Assembly (NCBI GenBank): GCA_963691655.1 | Contig: OY829329.1 | Coordinates: forward strand, 20,846,708 to 20,910,707 | Source of the DNA: Toxonevra muliebris | Taxonomy: Eukaryota > Arthropoda > Insecta > Diptera > Pallopteridae | Length of the DNA: 64,000 nt | Direction of reading: 5' to 3' | In this document: one piece after another, positions 33,036 through 45,751 of the stretch | Position numbering within the stretch: position 1 is the first letter of the stretch | Layout of the letters: the number at the start of each line of letters is the position of its first letter | The notes under the pieces: generated by a model | What the model was told of the DNA's origin: nothing | The model's input: the letters and a program-made list of their open reading frames with translations, nothing else | Databases searched by the model: none | Made by a program: the position numbers and the translations under genes

Positions 33036-36000
33036 TTTTTTTTTCCTTTTGGTTAGAATTTCGATTTGAGTTTGGTTTTATTTTTGGTCTAAACTTGATT
33101 TGAATTTGGATTCGCATTTGGTCTGAGTTTCGGTTTGAATTCTGCCAAAATATCGGCCTGACTTTTGCTCATATTTTTGGTTTGAATTGTGGTCAGCTTT
33201 TTGGACCGAATCTCGTCTAAAATTTGGTCTGGATTTTGTCTGAGTTTTAGTTAATTTTTTTTATCTAACTTTGATCGGAACCTGGGGTCTAAATTTAGTT
33301 TAAATTTTGGTCTGTGTTTTGGTCTAATTTTTGGTCTAAATTCGATTTCAGATTCGGTTTCAGATTTGGTCCAGATTCAGCCTGACTTTCGGTCCAATTT
33401 TTGATCTGAATTATGGTCATCTTTTTGGGCCGTATTTTTTTTGGAATTTGGTCTGAATTTTTGTTTGAGTTTAGGTCTGATTTTTAGTGTAGATCTTGGT
33501 CTCAATTTGATCTGAATTTTGTTTGTTGATTTTTGACCGGAATTTTGGTCCAAGTTTTAGTCTGATTCTCGGTCTGTGTTTGGTTTAATTATTGGTCTAA
33601 ATTTGTTGTGAACTTGAATTTGTTGTGAGTTTGAATTTAATCTAAACTTTGGTCGAACATTTTAGCCGAAATTTGGCCTGAGTTTTGGTTTGAATTGTGG
33701 TCTGCCTTTTGGACCAAATCTCGTCTAAAATTTTGTCTAGTTTTAAGCCTAGATTTGGTCTGGATTATGTCTGAGTTTTGGTTGATTTCTGGTCTAACTT
33801 TGATCTAAACCTGGGGTCTAAATTTAATTTAAATTTTGGTCAGAGTTCTGGTCTAGTTTTTGGTCTGGATTTGGTTTGAGTTCGGTTTAATTTTAGATCT
33901 AAATTTGGATCTGAATTTGGGTCTCAATTTAGTCTAAAATTTTTCTGAATTTTGATCGGAGTTTTAACATAAATTTCGTCTGAGTTTTAGTTTGAATTCG
34001 GGTCTAGATTGTATATACATTTTCGACTTTAATTTGGTCTAATTTTTTTGTTTGAATTTGATCAGATTTGAGTCTGAGTTTGAGTTTGTATTTGGTTTGA
34101 TTTTTGGTCTAAATAAGATTAGAATTTTGTCTGAAATTTGATCTGAAGTTTGGTCGAAAATTCGTCCGATTTTTGGTCTAAATTTTGGGCTGAGTTTTGG
34201 TCTGATTTTTAGTATAGATTTGTTTAGTGTGAGTTGTGTTTGATTTGATTCGAAATTGGGTCTGAATTCGTGTCTGAATTTGGTCTTGATTTTAATCTGA
34301 GTTTTGGATTAAATTTGTTCTAAATTTGAATTCGCGTCTAGTTTTGATCTGAGCTTTGCCCTTAATTTAGCCTAATTTTTTTGTTTGAATTCTGTCGAAT
34401 TTGAGTATGGATATGGTTTGAACTTTTGACTTAAGTTGATTTAAATTTAGTGTAAATTTTGGTTTAACTTTTTGCCTTAATTTTGTCCGGAATTTGATTT
34501 GAATTGTGGCTTTAATTTGCTCTAATTTTTTTTGTTTGAATTTGGTCTGCTTTGGATCTGAGTTTAAGTCTCGATATGGTTTGATTTTTGGTATTAATTT
34601 GATTTGAATTTCTTCTGAACTTTGGTCTGATTTTGGTCTAAATTTGTGTCTAAGTTTTGGTCTGAGGTTCCGTATAAATTTGGTAAATGTGAGTTTTGTT
34701 GGATTTGATCTGAATTCGGGTCTGAATTTCAGCTTAAATTTTGGTGTGAATGAACTAAATTTTGCCTTTAATTTGGTGTAATTTTTGGGTTTGAATTTGG
34801 GTATAGATTTAGTTTGAATTTTTGTCTAAATTTGATCCTAATTTGGTCTAACTTTTGGTCTGAATTTTGGTTGAAATTTGGTCTGAATTTTGTTTTGAAT
34901 TTGCGTTTAAATTCGATCTGAATTTTCTTCTTAATTTAGTCTAATTTTTTAGTTTAAATTTGTTTTTTTGCATTTATGTAAATATCTGTCTGAGTTTCAG
35001 TCAGAATTTTGTCTGATTTTTCTTCCAAATTTGGTCTAAACTAATTTAGTCTAAATATCGGTCTAAATACATTCAATCTGAATTTAGGTCTGAATTTGAT
35101 TGAAATTTTTGTCTTTATTGTGGTCTGAATTTTATAAATTTTTTTGCCTGAATTTGGTCTAAAATTTAGTCCGAAATTTTGTTTACTTTTGATCTTGATT
35201 TTTGGTCGGATTTTTGGTTCAACTTTCAGTCTGAGTTATAGGCAGAATTTAATTCAATTTTACGTCAGAAATTGGGTTGGATTTGGTCTAAATTTTGGTT
35301 AGAATTTTAATTTGAATTTTGGTTAGAATTTTGATTAGAATTTTAGTTTGAATTTTGGTTAGAATTTTGATTAGAATTTTGTTTAGAATTTTTGTTTGAA
35401 TTTTGGTTAGAATTTTGGATTGAGTTTTGATTAGAATTTTGGTCAGAATTTTGGATTGAGTTTTGGTTAGAATTTCAGTTAGAATTTTGGTTAAAATTTT
35501 GGTCAGAATTTTGGATTGAATTTTGGTTAGAGTTTCGGTTAGAATTTTAGTTAGAATTTTGGTTAGAATATTGGATTGAGTTTTGGTTAAAATTTTGATT
35601 AGAATTTCGGTTAGAATTTTGGTTAGAATTTTGGTCAGAATTTTGAATTGAGTTTTGGTTAGAGTTTCGGTTAGAATTTTGGTTAGAATTTTGGTTAGAA
35701 TATTGGATTGAGTTTTGGTTAAAATTTTGATTAGAATTTCGGTTAGAATTTTGGTTAGAATTTTGGTCAGAATTTTGGATTGAGTTTAGGTTAGAATTTC
35801 GGTTAGAATTTTGGTTAAAATTTTGGTCAGAATTTTGGTCAGAATTTTGGATTGAATTTTGGTTAGAGTTTCGGTTAGAATTTTGGTTAGAATTTTGGTT
35901 AGAATTTTGGTTAGAATATTGGATTGAGTTTTGGTTAAAATTTTGATTAGAATTTCGGTTAGAATTTTGGTTAGAATTTTGGTCAGAATTTTGGATTGAG

Positions 36001-36240
36001 TTTAGGTTAGAATTTCGGTTAGAATTTTGGTTAAAATTTTGGTTTGAGTTTTGGTTAGAATTTTGGTTAGAATTTTGGTTAGAATTTTTGTCAGAATTTT
36101 GAATTGAGTTTTGGTTAGAATTTTGGTTAGAATTTTAATTTGAATTTTGGTTAGAATTTTGGTTTGAGTTTTGGTTAGAATTTCGGTTAGAATTTTGGTT
36201 AGAATTTTAGTTTGAATTCTGGTTCAATTTGTGGTTTGAA
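33036..36240. repeat. T/G-rich tandem array, 12-bp units on a degenerate base
   Basis: About 3.2 kb of imperfect TTTGGTCTGAATTTG-type units. From about 35260 to 36220 the array is much more regular, with a 12-bp unit attttggttaga and variants (ggtcaga, ggattga, cggttaga). A combination containing TATTGGATTGAG then GATTAGAATTTCGG recurs near 35562, 35694 and 35910. The spacings of 132 and about 216 bp are multiples of 12. Confidence 0.9.
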
Positions 36241-37370
36241 TTTTTTGTGATCAATTTTATCAATTTTAGATTTGTAATTTATAGTGCAATATTTTTAATA
36301 TTTTTCTTTGTTCGTTTATTAAAAAATTTGTTATTTTTCTATTTTTTTTTTTTCTAATTATTTGTTTAAGCTTTTATCTTTTCGAATGATGCAAGTATGG
36401 TTGCACATGCTATTTATTGTTGCTCCCATTTTTGTTGCTTTTCTGTAGCAAGTGTGTGTAGGTTTTTCCATTTTTCTTGTTTGTTCTTTTGTCATATTGA
36501 AACTTTTGTTCAATCTTCTTTAAAAAAATAATTTCAATTTTTCTGCTACTTTGAACTTCTTGAATTTTTTTCCTTTTTTTATTTCTTTCCCTAGCATTTT
36601 ATTTGTATAACTATTTGCGTTTGTTTTTCATCTCCACATATGTGCAGCTGAGGTTGCAATTGTTGCTGGTACCTGCTGGATAGACGCTGCTGCTGTTTCT
36701 TCTCTTAATGCGCACACATCACTCTCTAACATTTAAGTGGCGAATGGTAAATGGGAAAATGTATTGCAAGAACCGTAACATAAAACCAATTCTTAACGTA
36801 CGACGCAGCAGCAAACACTCCTCTACACTCTTCCACACTTCATTCATACTGTACCATAAGATTAAAAGATGAAAAAGCATATATAATCTAATTTTATCAT
36901 TATCACAATGTGTGTTAAGTGGCGTTAGAAAAGCAGAAGAAGAAGAATATGAAGGCGAAGCAGCTAGAAAAATGTTGCACAATAAAAATATATACATAAA
37001 GAAAAATAGTATTAGTTAGAAGAGAATAGAGGAGGGAAATCAAACACAAAGCCACGCAACAGACAGTCACAGGAATGAAGACAAATCTTTTCTTTTTTCT
37101 ACTGCTGTTTCCCTTTTGTCTTCCTTTTTTTGCGTGTTTTTTTTTAATATTTTTTTTTTCTTACTTCAACTTCTTCATCTTTGCAAGGAACACATACGCA
37201 AGTGGCATTGCAAAGTATCCCTACACGTATCTACACACATTCCAAGTATTTGTTACGTTACGTTTGTGGTGTGGAGTTTAGTGAGTGAGTGAGTGACTGA
37301 CTGAAGACTTAATTCAGCGCATAGATACACTACATTACTTTCAGCTGTAATGTACATACATATGCGTTTA
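36241..37370. other. Non-coding sequence
   Basis: AT-rich, with a T-rich stretch to 36600 and short frames without domains (36719-36997 minus, 37075-37281 plus). No gene or element recognised. Confidence 0.6.
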
Positions 37371-40300
37371 CAGTGGCGGATCTTAATGGGTTGGGGGGTG
37401 GGGGACTGTAGGCTGACCTAAAAAAAAATGGTTAAAATTTTATATAATGATCTGATCACTGATCTGAATTTTGGCCTGAACTTTGGCTGAATTTTGGCTT
37501 GCACCTGATCTGAATTTTTGTTTATATTTGATCTACATTTTGTATGGTTTTTAGTCTATTTTTAGCCTGAATTTTTTAATTGAGTTTTCTTCAGAATCTT
37601 TTTGGACTGCTTTTGATTAGAATTTCGGTCTGAATTTTTCGCCTGAACTTTTTTCCCGAATTTTGATCTATTTTTGATCAGAATTTTGATATTTTTTTTG
37701 TCTAATTTTATTTTTATTTTTGATCTCATTTTTGGTTCGAATATTAATTTAAATTTTGGTCTCACTTTGTGCCGAATTTTGATCTATATTTAGCCGAAAT
37801 TTCGATCTTATTTTTGTCTGAATTTTTTTCTATATTTGATCTATGTTTTGTCATTAAGTTTGGTCTGGTTTTTGATCTTATTTCTTATCCCATTTTTGGT
37901 ACGAATATTACTCTAAAATTTGGTCCACTTTTTGTTTATTTTTGATTTAAATTTTTCGTCTAAATTTTGGTCTCACTTTGTGCCGAATTTTGATCTATAT
38001 CTGGTCGAAATAGTGATGTTATTTCTAGTCTAAATTTCTTCTATATTTGATCTATGTTTTGGCATGAAGTTTGATCTAATTTTTTTGTTTTATATTTGAT
38101 CCGATTTTTGATTTGAATATAATCTGAATTTTGGTCCGTTTTTGTATATTTTTGGCCTGTGTTTTTCGTCTAAGTTTTGGTCTCACTTTGCTTCGAGTTT
38201 TAATCCATATTTAGTCGAAATTTTGATCTTATTTTTAGTCTTGAGTTTTCTTTTATATTTGGTCTATGATTTGGCAAGTTCGATTTGACTTTTTTTTTAT
38301 TTTTGGTTTTTTCTTATTTTGATTTTTGGTTCGAATATATTGCTTTAAATTTTGGCCCACTTTTGGTCTAAATTTTAGGTCTTTTTTTTTCTACATTTGT
38401 TCTATGTTTTGGCATGAAGTTTGGTCTGGTTTTTTATCGTATTTCTAATCATATTTTTGATTCGAGTTTTAGTTTAAATTTTCAGCTGCATTTAATTCTC
38501 GAATTTTGGTTTATTTATGGTCTAAATTTTTGTTCACACTTTCTTCTGAATTTTGATCTATATTTGGTTGAAATGTTGGTCTTACTTTTAGTCTGATTTC
38601 TTTTCCATATTTATTTTGTGTCATATGAAGTTTGGTCTGATTTTTTAATCTTAGTTTTGGTCACATTTTGGGTTCAAGTTTTTTCAATTTTTGTCTCACT
38701 TTGGTCGAAATTTCGATTTTATTTTTAATCTGAATTTTGTTCTATATTTGGTCAGTATTTTTATCATATTTCTAATCCTATTTTCGGTCCGAATATTAGT
38801 TAAAATTTTGGCCATTTTTTGTAAAAATTTTGGTCTATTTTTGGCCTAAAATTTTCGTTTGAATTTTGTTCTTATTTCGTTCCGAATTTTGATCTATATT
38901 TGGTCGAAATTTTGATTTTGTTTTTAGTTTGGATTTTTTTCTATATTTGGTCTACGTTTTGGCATGAAATTTTATCTTAATTTTGGTCCCATTTTCGGTT
39001 CTAATATTAGCCTAAATTTTGGTTGGAATTTCGGTATATTTTTGATCCCAATTTTTAGTCTGATTTTTCTTTCTTTGGTCTATTTTTTATTTCTGATTTT
39101 TTATTTTATTTTTGGTGCCATTTTCGGTTTGAATATTAGTATAAATTTTGGTTCGCTTTTGATTAGAATCTCTTTATATTTTTTGTCTGAGTTTTTCGTC
39201 TAAGTTTTGGTCTCACTTTGTTCCAAGTTTGGATCTTTTTTTCATCGAAATTATGATCTTTTTTTTTCGCCAGAAATTTTTCTATATTTGGTCTATGCTT
39301 TGGCATGAAGTTTGGTCTGATTTTTTTCTTTATTTTTGGTCTCATTTTTGGTTCGAATATTGGTCTAAATTTTGCTTCGCATTTAATTGGAATTTCAGTA
39401 TATTTTTGGTCCGAATTTTAGTTACACTTTGTTCTGTCTTTGGTTCGAATTTCAGTCCGATTTTTTGTTTGATTCCTGATCACATTTTTGATCCCATTTG
39501 CGGTTCGAATATTAGTCTAAATTTTGTTATATATTTTGGTTAAGCATTGGTTTAAATTGAGAGAGTTTTCTTTTGAACTTTTAGGTCGGAACCGATTTCC
39601 GATTCGATTTTTGGTGTAAATTTTCTTTTATTTTTGGACTATATTTTGGTTAAATTTTAGTCTATGTTGTGACCTGGATTTTGGTCTGAGTTTAATTCTG
39701 AATTTTGGTCTAAACCTTTCCTCCTGTTTGGTGTAATTTTTGCGGAGAATTTTGGTTTATTCTTGTCCTGAGTTCTGATTGAATTTCGGTCTATTTTTGG
39801 TCTAAATTTTTAATCTGATTTTTTTTTTTATACTTGGTCCCACTTTTGATTCGAATATTAATCTAAATTTTGATCCGCTTTTAATGGGAGTTTCTGCATA
39901 TTTTTAGCTTGAGTTTCTCGTCTACATTTTGGTCTCATTTTGTACCGAATTTTGATTTTTTTTTTGGTCGAAATTTTGATCTTATTTTTGTCAGATTTTT
40001 TTTCTATGTTTGGTCTATGATTTGGCAAAAAATTGGTTCTGGTTTTCGATCTTATTTCTAATCCTATTTTCGGTTCGAATACTAATCTAAATTTTGACCC
40101 GCTTTTGGTTGGAATTTCGGGTTGTTTTGGCCTAAATTTTTCGTCTGAATTTTGGTCTTACTTTGATCCAAATTTCGTTCTATGTTTGCTCTGAATTTTG
40201 GTCTTACTTTGATCCAAATTTCGTTCTATGTTTGCTCTGAATTTTCGTCTTACTTTGATCCAAATTTCGTTCTATGCTTGCTCTGGATTTTAATCTTGTT

Positions 40301-40927
40301 TTTGGTCTGAATTCTGATCTCATTTTTGGTCCCATTTTCGGTTCGAATATTGGTCTATATTTTGGACAATTTTGCTTCAAATTTTAGTCTGATTATGCTC
40401 TTTTTTAATTTGTTGTCTGATTTTTTTTTTCTTTGGTTTTCTCTTCTATGTTTTGGTTAAATTTTCTTCTGCATTTTTATGATCGGAGTTTTTGACTGAT
40501 TTTCGGTTCAAATTTTAGTCTAAATTGAGTCTATCTATATTTTGGTTAAATTTTGATCTATGTACTGACCTGAACTTTGGTCTGACTTTAATTCTGAATT
40601 TTGGTTCAAACTTTTGCCCGCGTTTGGTCTAATATTTGTTGCGAAATTTGGTCAATTGTTGTCCTGAGTCCTGACAGGATTTTTGGTCTGTTTTGGTCTG
40701 AATTTTGATCTGATTTCTGAACAGGTTTTTTAGTTTGAATTTCAGTTTAATTATTCGCCTGATTTTTTATCTGGTTCCAAATTTACTCGCTTGTTTGGTT
40801 TAGTAAACAACGTCTGCTGTTAAAGAGGGAAGTTTTAAGTTCTTACCAGTTGAAAAACATAATTTTTTTTCCCCCAAAATTTATTTTATATTTAATGCTT
40901 TCCATCAAAATCCAAGATCCGCTACTG
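37371..40927. mobile_element. Putative TIR element filled by a T/G-rich repeat array
   Basis: The left terminus CAGTGGCGGATCTT (37371-37384) and the reverse complement of the right terminus CAGTAGCGGATCTT (40914-40927) match at 13 of 14 positions. Both are directly flanked by TA. A G-run follows the left terminus (GGGTTGGGGGGTGGGGG) and a CCCCC near 40871 mirrors it. Between them about 3.35 kb of tandem repeats replace any coding sequence, so no transposase is present. The termini are of a kind seen in cut-and-paste transposons, but the superfamily is not determined. Confidence 0.65.
37435..40795. repeat. T/G-rich higher-order tandem array inside the TIRs
   Basis: Units combine TTTTGGTCTCACTTTG, CCGAATTTTGATCTATATTTG, GGTTCGAATATTAGTCTAAA and GTTTTGGCATGAAGTTTGG. 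The GGCATGAAG block or a variant lies near 37851, 38062, 38272, 38411, 38620, 38964, 39303 and 40024, so the large period is about 210 or 340 bp. A young local triplication of 46 bp lies at about 40157-40290 (CTTACTTTGATCCAAATTTC at 40157, 40203, 40249). Open frames such as 39229-39543 are repeat translations. Confidence 0.88.
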
Positions 40928-43430
40928 TATATAAACTAAATTTTACACTACACTTTAGTAACTGACTAACTACTGAGTACGCCAATCGCCTGCCTGCTTA
41001 AGTTATACATCCATAGTACTGTAATAAACAGTAAAAAACAGCACCCCCACGTTAGGCGCCATAGAAAATTTTGTATATATTGGATGTATAAATATCATAA
41101 GTATATTTTTTCTTTGTTATGCATGAGTATAAGTGTTTGTATGTGTGTGCGTGTACAAATAGCATAATGTATAAGGTGTCTTTAACATTTTTTTTGTGTT
41201 ATTTACATTCTCTCTCTCTCTCTCTCTCTATACCTATACTTCAACTGCTTTCACTTCGTATATCTATACAGAGTACAGTAAAGTGTAAAGTATCTTGTAG
41301 ATACAAGTGACAAAATTGCAATGTGCGTGCATGTATCTCATGTGCACACATACACTTATAAGTGGATACGACGTTCATTCAGCACCAGATCCAGCAGAAC
41401 AGCAGCAGGCAGAGCAACGGATATACTGCGAAGTTAGCAGTAGAACACAGTAACATTGCAACATTGCGCATTGTCGCACCAATTTTCATTACTTGGTGTG
41501 TGTTTGAATGTGAATGTGTGAAAAAGCATCGTTAGAAATGTGTGTGTGTGTGTACTTGCGAAATGCATTCAGGAAGGAAAGTTATTTGTCGCAACATTCC
41601 TTTTTGTTGTTGCTCCCGTTGACTGCCTTCACGCTGCCTCGGTTGCCAGATTTATTTTACACACTCCATACACTTTTCTACTATATCCTATACACATGAG
41701 TGCATATTTAAACGACAAAAAAAAGAAGAGAAAAGTTTCTCTGAAAACAGATTTTTGAAGGCATTTTGTAAAAAAGCCAAAAGGAGTAGAGAGAAACGAA
41801 AGCGAAACATATTTGTCCTACTCGCTTCGCCTGATGGTAGTTACTGTGCTAACTTCATTGCTAGAGCGTTAACTATTATTTTTCTGTTTTTTTTTTTACT
41901 ATTTTTCTTTTGGCTTCAAAAGTGTGTGTGAAAGGTTGAAAAAGTACGAGTTCGTACTACGATAAAACATTTATCATTCTCGTCGTCATCGTCGTCGTAG
42001 TCGTTGTCGCCGTTGTCGTATGTATGAAAAATGTTTTCCAATCCGGTCACATTTTCTTTGCCGTCATTTTCCGTCGTACACAAGTCTAGACTGATTTTCG
42101 AGATCGAGTCGTGTATATTGAGTGGAATACATAAAACAAATTCATTGACTCATATATTTTACATTAACTAAAATATCCTAGGAATATGAGTTTATAAAGA
42201 AAATGCTTTAAGATAACTAATATTAACCCGTTGATGACCTATCTTAATAATAAATGACAGCGTGTGTCTTTTTTATTCCGCTTATTCGAAATAGTAATTC
42301 AACAATTCTTGGAATCGTTTTGTGGTATGTTACTTATATGAAATGTTGGTCGCTAGTGGGTTAAGATAAAGAATTTGTGAGTTCTATGTCGCTTAAGTAT
42401 ATTCAATCTGGAAATTCTGACTCCTTGAAACATCCTTGCTTACTGTTTTTTGATGGTAGATGTTCTGCGTGACTTGATACAATTAGTTTAGATATTTTTC
42501 GTGGCTTAATCAAGCAAAACACCCAAACTTAAAGAGAGCTTGAGTTGCCTTATATCTCTGATAACCGCCATTGTTAAATTGATAATTTGTGAAAATGGAT
42601 TTTTGAAATGTTCTCTCTCTCTCTCTTTCGAGCTTCTTGAAAGCCTCCTGATTGTGTTCGTCGTTAAGCTTATATAACTTATTGACTCCTCTAGATTATC
42701 AAGGTTCTAAATCCAGAAATATTCAATTAGAAGAGTTTCTACTTTTTCCTTAACTTAACAACTCAGTGTGAATCAGTTTCCTTCTCGAATCTCCATCCAA
42801 GTAGAAGCGATACGATAAAAGTTTCGAAGTTTCCCACTTTCATTTTTTCCGCGTTCAACCATCGGTTTCTTATCGTCAGTTCTTATCATCGGTGTACCTT
42901 TCACCCTGGTACAGATATTGCCGACTTGTCAATATCTATTAGTGTAGGATCCTCATGTCAGTTAGTCGAAAACTCCAAATGAATTTTGATAAAAAATATT
43001 TCCGAGTGCTCTCGTCGAATGTTCTTTAAAGTTTCCTGCTCCTATCCCTTTTATTCTCAAGTATCTAGAAATATAGAATCCGTCAATAGCGAAGAATTTG
43101 TCTTCTTCTTTAGACCGACAATCCGTCATGGGTTAGAGTTTCTTTCGCCAGAACTATCGAAGACAATCTTCTATAAATTAGACGATCTCTTCAGCGACTT
43201 CAAAGTTCCGCGCTTTCAGTTGACTGCCTTTAGCTATCGATTTATTGTTCTACTTTTAGTTCTGATACTGGTTTTGCTATTTTCTCAGATAGCTTTAAAC
43301 ACAGCTATGAGGTTCGTCTCTGATTAGATCTCCCCAAAATTGTAAAACTGCATCGGTTACAAGTTTGCCGAGTTCCTTAGATGGCAGCCAACATCTCTGT
43401 GCGATAGCTAAAGCAAAGCGCTGTAGGATT
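40928..43430. other. Non-coding sequence
   Basis: A (CT)n run lies at about 41208-41230, CGTCGTCATCGTCGTCGTAG near 41980-42020 and a CT run near 42612-42626. One primer-binding-site-like motif lies at 41043-41062. The 113-codon frame at 42986-43327 has a hydrophobic stretch near its end but no recognisable family. No exon could be supported. Confidence 0.5.
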
Positions 43431-44570
43431 AGGGAATTTTAATTACCTTTCATTGCATGTAAGTCCGCACCACGTCTGGGAAACTCTATTCTACGTAAAA
43501 ACGATCTCAGATCTCGGTACCACAACAAGGTCGGCAGAATCACGAAATTCGAATCTTCAGTTAGTGAAATTCTTGTTAATTTTCCCAGTTCTCCAAATAG
43601 CGTTTGCGTCCTTAGACAGATTCGGCGATCGCGGATTTCGGAAATCCATATAAAATAATAGTATTTAGATCCACGGCATCCTGGCAACTCCTATGCCTAA
43701 TCATCCTTCCTCACTTACTCAATTGGCCGCCTCAATAAACCTTCGTCCGTCGCCTCGGATATGCGCGCGCTGCCGCCAGTTGGTAAACCCAAGTGTAGTC
43801 AGGTCCGTCAGTACCTGGTGTTTCCAATGGAGATTTGGTCGTTCCTCTACTGAATTTCGAATAGAATACCTCTCTAGCCTTAGAATTTTTTTCATTCATT
43901 CATCATGACTCAGCCACCGAATTGACTGTATTATTTATACTTTTGACTACATCAGTGTCGACATACACCTCGTACACCTCATTCTTTCATCTTCTTCGAT
44001 ATACGTTGTCTACGTATATTGGACCATAGATCTTGAAAAGTTTTTTAGTTCCGAATGCTCCCAACAGCTATTCATTATTGGTCCTCATAGTTTACGTCTC
44101 AGCTTATACCTTATCTGTATGATAAAGGAGAGCCGTGGTTCGTGATGGTAGCCGTCGGAATAAGAGATTTTAATTACTCATCATTACATGTGAGTCCGGA
44201 CCACGGCTGAGTATCTCTGACTTTCGGAAAAACGATGTCAGAAATCTTACGAAACTGTGGAATTTAAGACTTGGGTGAAGGTGAAAGTTCGGGGTTCCGA
44301 GGGGCTCGTTTGAGAAGGAATTAATTTAACTATACGTTATTGCAGATGAAAATCTCAGTACTTCGATAAGAACTCTGCCATTCTCAGAAACAATATCAAA
44401 AATCTGACGAAACTCGGAACTTCAGTTAGGGAAAACCCTTTTAGTTTGCCGCGTTCTCCAAATAGCCTTTCGACCAACTCTGTGGTTTTGGTGTTAGAAA
44501 ATTCATATAAGCATAATAATTTTTAGCTCGATGGCATCCTGGCAAGCTCCTATCTCTATTATTCCCTGCT
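43430..44570. repeat. Diverged direct duplication, offset about 860 bp
   Basis: Blocks ATTTTAATTAC, GTTCTCCAAATAG and GGCATCCTGGCAA occur in order near 43437, 43587 and 43675 and again near 44168, 44453 and 44533. Each copy ends at an RTE-like 3' terminus (CACTTACTCAATT near 43709, CTTACTTACTTTGTTG near 44572). The duplicated piece therefore includes flank plus LINE end. Confidence 0.6.
43700..44115 (-). pseudogene. RTE-like LINE 3' fragment, copy A
   Basis: Minus-strand reading gives GPIYVDNVYRRR, NEVYEVYVDTDVVKSI and a degraded WLGHV block, the C-terminal segment of the same LINE family as the 24414-25962 copy, then the 3' tail. There are multiple stops. No reverse transcriptase core is present. 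Confidence 0.65.
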
Positions 44571-44681
44571 TACTTACTTTGTTGACGCCTATAATCGACG
44601 ATCGGTCGTAGCAGCCTTAATAAAGCTTCAGCAGTCGCGTATGATTTGCGTTTGCTGGCGTTAGTTGGTAAGGCCAAGTCT
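44571..44681 (-). pseudogene. RTE-like LINE copy B, 3' end (left of nested Jockey)
   Basis: The + strand carries the tail CTTACTTACTTTGTTG and then sequence parallel to copy A (GTTGGTAAGGCCAAGT versus GTTGGTAAACCCAAGT). It stops abruptly at CCAAGTCT, where the Jockey copy begins, and resumes at 45752 with the same 8 bp. Confidence 0.7.
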
Positions 44682-45751
44682 CCCTACGGACATCACTCTG
44701 GTTTCCTATGCCGAGAACTGTACAATCCTCGCCACATGTAACGACATCACCGACCTCACTTACCGCATCAGAACCTACCTGAGCAAAGTAGTTAAATTCC
44801 TCGGTAGCCACAACCTACTTACAGCTCTTGGCTGAGGATTCCTCGGCTATTCTGTTTGGACAAAGGAGGTCAGAAGATCAAACGAATTGCTTGTCGATGG
44901 ACGCACAATTCCGCCTGTAAGGTACCCAAAAATTGGGCGTTACATTCGACTGAAGGCGCTACCAGGCAGTTCGTGGAGAAAGAATAAAGAGACGCTGCTA
45001 ACAACTTCTAAAGCCATAAGTAGATCGGTGCTCAATTACGTTGCTCTTGTATGGACCCCTGTCATCTGCGAAACACAGAAACGCAGACTTCAAGAGTCGC
45101 AAAACGCAAGCTTGCCCACCAGCACTGACTGACATCTGATGACACAGAAGGATCACCTACACGAGGAAACCATAATGCTGAAAGTCAAGCAATACAACGA
45201 GCAACCCCACACCGACAGACATCCGAACAACCGACTTATACAACTTTCGCCCCACCCCGGCAGACCCGGAACAACCCGACTCTATGCAACGAGGATATTT
45301 CAAGACTTATTAACAACAACGCGCTGGACACACACAATGCCGCCGCTAAGCAATGACATGCGGAAGCGGTAAGCAATTATACGTATGGTTACCGGCCGAA
45401 CATTGTTCTCAATGGACGACCCTCGCTTGTAGCTGATGTGGAAATAACGTTGCCGAGGAAAACTAGGCGCAACTCAGGTCGGGCTATAGCAATTTCTACA
45501 ACTCGTATATGCCAAGAATCAATGACAGCATACACGACGAATGCCCCGATTGCGGACAATCCCCGCATGGCGATCCCCATTTATTTAATAGCCTTTTGCA
45601 TCCAACAAACCTGACCCCTTGACATCTCAGGACACACTCTATAGTGGTGACCACATTCCTCGGACTGAAACTGTCTGACAATACAAATGAATAAACAGTG
45701 TACTCGAAATAAAGATGACATAAGTTGAACTTACTACAAAAACAACAACAA
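44682..45751 (+). mobile_element. Jockey-clade LINE, 5'-truncated, nested in RTE-like copy B
   Basis: It begins within the reverse transcriptase: DITLVSYAENCTILATCNDI has the motif C position degraded from YADD to YAEN. Then come FGSHNLL-like, WTKEVRRSNELLVDGRTIP, KALPGSSWRKNKETLL, SVLNYVALVWTP and QKRRLQESQNA, DHLHEETIMLKVKQYNEQ, HPNNRLIQL, SGYSNFYNSYMPRINDSIHD-like sequence and the terminal CPDCGQSPHGDPHLFNSLL Cys/His block, followed by TFLGLKLSDNTNE. Frameshifts and stops occur, and a segment after KIG is deleted. The 3' end is an A-rich AAAAACAACAACAAC tail. The 8-bp duplication CCAAGTCT flanks it (44674-44681 and 45752-45759). Confidence 0.88.

Noticed and set aside
42986..43327. 113-codon frame with a C-terminal hydrophobic segment
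   Set aside because: No family resemblance, and the hydrophobic run is a short LVL-rich stretch. Nothing supports translation.
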